Shown here piece after piece: positions 58,699-64,000 of a DNA stretch of 64,000 nucleotides. Position 1 is the stretch's first letter. Each line of letters begins with the position of its first letter. The translations under genes and the position numbers were made by a program. Source of the DNA: Pisolithus tinctorius (Eukaryota; Basidiomycota; Agaricomycetes; Boletales; Pisolithaceae); the NCBI GenBank assembly GCA_024663395.1, contig JANFAH010000030.1, positions 186,001 through 250,000 on the forward strand. The letters are read 5' to 3'. The notes under the pieces are model-generated. The model searched no databases. It was not told the origin of the DNA and was given only the letters and a program-made list of their open reading frames with translations.

Positions 58699-59595
58699 CT
58701 ACCAGGGCGGGGGGTAGCTATTCTGTCCTGTAAAGGACGACGAGGGCGGACAGAAGGACATTGGGCCTGAGTATGGCCGGGGCGAGTGTGCGTGACAAAG
58801 GGGACATTCATACAGTCCACAATTGACGCGGATATGGCCAAGACGGCGACAGACATAACACGCTTGACGATAGCGTGGGTCAGACGGAGTAAGAGGCATG
58901 TCGAACTCGGTCAAGGCGTTCAGCACAGGAGACGGCGGCAGCTGTGCAAGGGTTTCGACAATGTTTAACGTGTAGTCGAGTTCAGCACGGGAGACGCCAA
59001 AGGCAGTCTCGGGGTCCTACTTCGGACGGCGAGCTATGAGACTCGCAAGGTTGGGGATTGGAGCCTGACAAGCAGCAGGCACGAGGTCTGTCGGCTCTTC
59101 GGAGAGAGCGGGACGAGTGGGAGGACGATGACGATGGTGCGGGAGGGAAGACGACGCGGAGGAAGCCGGAGGAGAAGTTGCAATCGAGGGCCTTCTAGAC
59201 CCAGGCGGGGGGGTGCGATCAACGTTGGATATTGACGAACGTTATAAATGAGGTCGGCGCCTCCAAGGACATCAAAAAGTTTAAGAAAGGAGGGGAACTT
59301 GCTGGAGGGCGATTCTCACCCAGGATAGTGCGAGCGGGGAAAGGAGGGGGTTCTGGCGGTTAACATAGCGGGAAAGTTCTTCAAGCCGAAGGGCTTGGAT
59401 AGTTGCATGATATACAAGGTCAAGTGGAGAGTCTTCGTCTACTTCATGGTAAACAGTACCGATGACGGCTGGGTCAGCGATGAAGAGTCGGTAGGAGGCG
59501 ATCATCTGATCGCTAGCGGGTTGTCGTTGCCGACGAGCAAACGGAGTGTGGCGACGGGAGGGTTCACGAGGGTAGGTGTAACGGCGAGGAGGCAT
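58699..59595 (-). pseudogene. Gypsy-2 extra 3' ORF with CCHC-like finger
   Basis: Begins MPPRRYTYPREPSRRHTPFA with a basic arginine-rich head. It continues ASYRLFIADPAVIGTVYHEV and LALSWVRIALQQV, then after frameshifts near 59290 and in a C-run near 59210 a Pro/Ser-rich linker, and ends with DPRYRQACYVCRRLGHIRVN, CGLYECPLC. The CYVC-x(4)-H-x(4)-C and CPLC parts look like zinc-binding knuckles. The start ATG is one base after the pol stop (TGA-A-ATG), so translation by termination-reinitiation is possible. Stops between 59018 and 59222 show decay. I do not know its function. Confidence 0.6.
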
Positions 59596-59596
59596 T

Positions 59597-60665
59597 TCAA
59601 GGGTGATGTTTCTGATGTACGGTACGAGTGGAGTGTTTCTTAGGAGGGAAGTCTCTGGGGAATCGTTTCTTATAGGCGGAGAGCGTATCATCCGCATGTT
59701 CGAGGTGTGATTCTTTTTGCCATGAGTTTTCGGAAGAAGGGTAACCCTTCCATTTGATTAAGAAGGCGTGTCCACGGCCGGACCTTTTATGGCCGACTAT
59801 CGCCTCAACCTCGTATTCTTCTTCCTCGTTGACTAAGTCAGGTGGTGGAGCCGGGAAGTTCGGTCCGTGAACGTCGTTTTCACGATACGGCGATAGGAGA
59901 GAAGCATGGAAAACGTTGTGGATCTTCCAGCGTGCGGGAATCATGAGGCGATACGTTATCGGAGATAGGACGTCAGAGATGGAGAAGGGTCCTTCTCGTT
60001 TTGGTGCCAGCTTCCTATTTTCATAGGAGCATTTCAAATTTCGTGCTTCTAGCCAAACCTTATCACCTTTCTGGAACGGGGTGAAGGGTCGTGACGAGCG
60101 GTCTTTCATGGTTTTTCTGGCTAGGTCGTGGGCCGCAAGGGCTTCCTCTCTAGCTTTTTCGGAGTTCTTCAAGTCTAGACTCGGCGGCGGGAAGTGGGTT
60201 TCCGTGATCAAGGACGGAAGGGGTTTCGGTTCATAGCCGTACATGAGGTAGAACGGCGATTGATGTGTGACAGAGTGGGGTCGGTGGTTGTGCGCGAATT
60301 CTGCCATGGGAAGGTTGGTTACCCACGAGGCGGGGTCGTTCTGGCAAAAGATACGGAGATAGGTCTCGGACCTCTTGGTTTACACGTTCAGTTTCTCCGT
60401 CGGTTTGTGGGTGGTACGCCGTAGACAGGGCAAGGGAATATCCCAAAAGGGAGGCCAATTCTTTTGCGAAGGCAGAGGCGAACTGAGGGCCTCGATCAGA
60501 TATAATTTTGTCATACAACCCAAAGCGGGAGTAGACTTTCTTGAAAAATAATGCCGCAATGTCAGCAGCGGAGGCAGTTTTCCTGGTGGGCGATAAAATT
60601 ACCCCCTTTGTAAGCCCATGGTCTACCACGACCAAAAGGGAATCATAGCCGTTTGAAACAGGCAA
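59597..60665 (-). pseudogene. Gypsy-2 integrase and chromodomain
   Basis: The integrase core has [40 protein letters not shown] and [15 protein letters not shown], where a frameshift at about 60370 changes to [20 protein letters not shown]. The C-terminal part has KGDKVWLEARNLK and RKLAPKREGPF, the usual GPF/Y module. The chromodomain YEVEAIVGHKRSGRGHAFLI, KWKGYPSSENSW is well preserved, and the frame stops at 59597. The chromodomain suggests targeting to silent chromatin, as known for this clade. Confidence 0.88.
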
Positions 60666-62500
60666 GTCGGTGATCAGATCGCAAGAGATTTGTTGGAAGG
60701 GGCGAGTCGAGGTGGAGGGGATAGGCGTGAGGGGTGGTGTTGTCGGGTGAGTATTTACTTATTTTGCTGGCACACAGCACAGCCTTCAACGTATTTTCGG
60801 ACAAAGGATGCCTAGGCCAGGCCACCAAAACTCGGAAGAAACGAGTTGTCGTGTTTTTTAAAACACCAGGGTGTCCAGCGGAGGGGTGATCGTGGTGGTT
60901 GGACACGACGGTCCGTCGGAGGGTGGGGTCATCAGGGATATACACCCGGTCTTTGTAGAGTAACACCCCGTTGTCAAATCTCCAGTCAGAAAGATGGGAT
61001 TTGAACGGGAGTGGCATGTCCACGTTTTCAATGGCACGTAATGCCGTTTGGACCACAGGGTCTTTCATAGAGGACGATGCGACCTTCTGAGTGAGATTGG
61101 TGTCGATGAGGTTGACGAACAGAGTTTGCGGCAGGAGAGTAACTCCTTTGTTGTCCTCATCATCTTCAGGAATATGATCAGGTCGGCGGGAAAGCGCATC
61201 TGGTGCAGCCAGGTCTTTGCCTGGGACATGTTCTAACTGCAGATCAAAGTCTGCAAGGTCAAGGAGCCAGCGGGCCTGGCGACGATTCAAGTTTTGAGGT
61301 GACTTGAAGTATGTCAGGTTTTTATGGTCTGTGAAGACCTTCAACGGGAAAGGGGATCCATGGAGATAATGTCTCCAGGATTTCAGTGCTCGAATAACCC
61401 CTAGCAGTTCTCTGTCATAAATGTCGTAATTTCTCTCTGCAGGGTTAAATGATTGAGGACAGGAAGGCACAGGGTTGCCACTGTCCGTTCGAATCTTCTT
61501 GAAGGAGGATTCCTCCTGTTGCGTACTTGGACGCATCTGTAGTAATTGCGAATGGCCGAGAGGTGTCGGGCATTCGAAGCGTAGGTTGTGCCATAAAGAT
61601 CCGTTTGAGAAGTTCAAAGGCATCCTTGGCATTTCTTGGACCAACTCCAGTCGACCGTTTTCTTGGTGAGGTCGATGAAGTGGTCGTGCGATGTCCGAGT
61701 AGTAGGGGACAAATCTTCTGTAAAAGTTCGCGAATCCTAAAAAGGATCGCACATCCTTAACTTTCTTCGGAACGGGCCATTCGGCGATGCCTTGTACCTT
61801 GACGGGGTCCATGGCGACGGTGTTTTCCTTGATAATCATGCCAAGGTATTCCCACTCGGCAAGATCAAAATGACATTTTTCTAATTTCAGAGGGAGAGAA
61901 AGTTCTTTCATTCTTTCGAGAACGCGGCGGGTTCTTCGTTTATGTTCTTCGGGGTCGCTTGAGAAGATAAGGAGGTCATCCATGTAAACGACCAGCCATC
62001 CCTCAGCGATCATGTCTCTGAAAGAGTCGTTCATGAATCGCTGGAATGTGGCGGGGGAGTTGCACAATCCGAAGAACATAACAGTTGGTTCAAAGAGTCC
62101 TTTATGTGTAATGAATGCGGCTTTCCACTGGTCTCCTTCTTTGATACGGACATTATTGTAGCCCGATCTGACATCCATCTTCGTGAAAACAGAGGCTCCT
62201 TTAGTTTGTCCACAAGGATCGGGAATGAGGGGAAGGGGGTATGCATCCTTCACCGTATTCTTGTTCAGGTACCTGTAGTCTTGACAGGGGCGTAAGGAGC
62301 CGTCTTTCTTTCCTACGAAGAAGAAGGGGGCAGCTTGGGGAGACTTCGAGGGCGGATTTTTCCTTCTCGAAGGTTTTCTTCGATAAACTTTTCTGCAGAC
62401 TCTCGCTCAGAGGGAGAGAGAGGGTATGCTTTGGCCACCTTGGGGACAAAGTCCTCTACAAGGTTTATGGCATGATCGTATGGTCGTGATGGAGGTAAAA
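60643..62500 (-). pseudogene. Gypsy-2 reverse transcriptase and RNase H
   Basis: From the 5' side on the minus strand: KIRP / SPQAAPFFFVGKKDGSL and CQDYRYLNKNTVKDAYPLPL, then FTKMDVRSGYNNVRI, FGLCNSPATFQRFMND and the catalytic VVYMDDLLIFS (about 61970). FLGFANFYRRFVPY follows, then a stretch between about 61480 and 61680 in the wrong frame (two compensating indels), and RNase H with ERNYDIYDRELLGVIRALK, VFTDHKNLTYF and ARWLLDLADFD. The Cys/His region after it ends in another frame change near 60850. A 1-nt loss near 62355 also breaks the start of RT. A full-length but multiply frameshifted copy. Confidence 0.9.
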
Positions 62501-62628
62501 CTCCATCGGATGGTTTTTCGAAAACTGAGGCAAAGTCTTGTATTCTTCAGGAAGAACAGCCTTCGGTTTCTTCTTATGTTTCCTCTTGGGCTAGCTCAGT
62601 AGCCGTGGTGATCTTTCGGAGAAGGCTA

Positions 62629-63295
62629 TTATTGGGGATTAACCTTCTTGGCTTCTTCAACGAGTTTTCCAACCGACATCACGAAATGTGCTCGGATGGT
62701 TTCGTCTTCTGGTTCTTCATAGTCCATGAACCTGTTTATCCCTTTCTTTTCAATTGGGGATACAAGGTTCACAGTTGGTTCTTCGATGGCAACGGAAGAG
62801 ACGTTGCGTCTTAATTCCTTCGATCTATCGGTTTTCTCATCGATAGATAACGTGCCCATCCTCCAGTCTACCACAGGGTTGTTTTCTTGGAGCCAGGGGA
62901 GACCCAGAATGACATTTTCCGTTCCACAATTGATGACATGGAAGAAGGACTGGTGGACGAGTCCCTTGACTTTTAAAATAGAGAGTGGCGGAAAACAGTA
63001 TTCTTCCTTTAGAGTTCTGGGTTCCATCGGCGTTTTTGGCGAGGATGGGTTCAGCGAGACGTTGAGTGGGGATTCGATGCTTTCGCACGAAACCCCAGTC
63101 GATGCAAGAAATTTCTGCTCCGGAGTCAACCAGAGCGGTAGTGTTGACGACTTTCTGAGTAGTTTCTGATGCGTAGAGGGAGATGGGAATCTGCATAGTA
63201 CGTTCTGGTGTAGACGTTACAAGTACAGGGGCAACAGAAACTAAACTGTCCTTAGCTTGGGGAACATCTGGCGTCAACGCAGAGTTCCCTTTCAA
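62629..63295 (-). pseudogene. Gypsy-2 aspartic protease region
   Basis: Contains the retropepsin active-site motif TALVDSGAEISCIDWGFVRK (about 63100-63155) and RIPTQRLAEPILAKNADGT. A frameshift near 63010-63030 moves to EEYCFPPLSILKVKGLVHQS and the conserved NVILGLPWLQENNPVVDWR (hydrophobic-hydrophobic-G). The ending links to RT through a Lys/Glu-rich spacer. Confidence 0.85.
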
Positions 63296-63565
63296 AAATC
63301 CTTTCCAAGGGCTCTAGCAATGTTAACTAGAGCGATGGATGGGCCAGCGACTTTCTCTTCATCGTCGCTTTCTTCTTCCTCCACGATTTTGCGGATTTTC
63401 TTTACTTTCTTTTGGGGAGTTTTCCCCTTGTCTGGACATTCTCGGGAGAGGTGTCCTTTGTTTCCACAACCGAAACATCTTCCTTCTTTGATGTGACGGT
63501 CGCGTTCTTCCTTGGAGAGTCTCACTCCATCCACGTCCATAGCGTTTGGATCTTTTCTTCGGCAA
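63292..63565 (-). pseudogene. Gypsy-2 Gag nucleocapsid with CCHC zinc knuckle
   Basis: [20 protein letters not shown] precedes the zinc knuckle [15 protein letters not shown] (CX2CX4HX4C) at about 63435-63480, followed by a Lys-rich and acidic tail. It is in a different frame from the capsid part, so a frameshift lies near 63560. Confidence 0.85.
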
Positions 63566-63573
63566 AATTGTTC

Positions 63574-64000
63574 CTAGGATGGAACGTTTTTCTTTTCTTT
63601 TCTTCCCGAGATTTCATTAACCTTTCTCCATTTAGCATCGAACTTCTGTGCTTGGGTGTACCACTCGGTAATCTTGGTGGGAGTGGTTTCCATCATGTGA
63701 ATCCTGTTTGCGATGAAGGGTTTGAGTCCTTGAGAGAAGAACTCGATCAAGGCAACATCCTCAGTGATGGTTGAGTCGGCCGCAGCAGTTCGGAAGTCGG
63801 TGATATATTGCTCCACCGAATCTTTTTGTTTCAGGGTTCGTAATTTGGCAATGGCGGTTCCTGCGGTATCGGCGGAGGTGAACGATGCTTGAAATCTTTT
63901 ATAAAATCGGCAAAGGTGCCGAAACTCGGGGGTTCTTTTCCAGAGAGGTTTTCTGGAAGGTGGCAGCCCAGGAACGGGCGACATCTTTCTTCATATACGA
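63574..64000 (-). pseudogene. Gypsy-2 Gag capsid, partial at window edge
   Basis: Capsid-like sequence FRHLCRFYKRFQASFTSADT, AIAKLRTLKQKDSVEQYITD, DVALIEFFSQGLKPFIANRI and ITEWYTQAQKFDAKWRKVNE, typical of Ty3/Gypsy Gag. The stop at 63574 is premature relative to the nucleocapsid part. The 5' end and 5' LTR lie outside the window. Confidence 0.85.

Overview
The window looks like nuclear DNA of a filamentous basidiomycete, probably an Agaricomycete. It has short GT..AG introns with CTRAY branch points, a P-loop 'G domain' protein family I know from mushroom-forming fungi, Helitrons with fungal-type cargo, chromodomain Ty3/Gypsy elements, and hAT and Tc1/mariner-like (DDE) transposase remnants. 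I cannot name the species. I saw no tRNA, rRNA, CRISPR array or bacterial operon.

Layout. 1-9 kb is gene-rich with normal CpG content: a phenol 2-monooxygenase-like flavoprotein gene (-), an unrecognised multi-exon gene (-), and the 5' half of a G-domain gene (+). 9.6-12.4 kb is the most unusual part. It holds 28 tandem 78-bp units, followed by about ten unrelated shorter units. Every unit reads like a spliceosomal intron on the + strand (GTGAGT-type donor, CTGAC/CTAAC branch point, YAG acceptor). Consecutive units are separated by exactly 3 nt. The triplets differ from unit to unit, contain no stop codon, and would join the G-domain exons in frame to a C-terminal exon set at 12391-12780. The simplest reading is one gene whose central segment is cut into about 39 one-codon micro-exons by about 40 introns.

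12.8-19.9 kb is CpG-depleted repeat debris: a hAT remnant, tandem repeats, an LTR with an antisense zinc-cluster ORF, and one copy of a fold-back repeat family. 19.95-29.9 kb is a CpG-rich, recent Helitron. It carries three cargo genes on the - strand (one with an F-box and a nucleotidyltransferase-like region) and a Rep-helicase gene (+) damaged mainly by two CGA-to-TGA stops. 29.9-50.9 kb is CpG-depleted repeats: LTR family 1 (TGTCAAG..TGACA), LTR family 2 (TGTCACAC..GACTCACA, 1.8 kb), a DDE transposase remnant, a 1.57-kb fold-back element with 574-bp arms and telomere-like motifs, and an old Helitron remnant.

50.9-64 kb is a nest of retroelements. Gypsy-1 (-) has a left LTR that itself contains a solo LTR, an antisense ORF, and a pol gene split by a family-2 LTR. 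A younger Gypsy-2 (-) inserted into its reverse transcriptase; its 3' LTR is at 58104-58554 and its 5' end lies beyond the window. Gypsy-2 carries frameshifts throughout and an extra ORF that begins one base after the pol stop codon.

All exon joins, frame statements and copy comparisons were made by eye.
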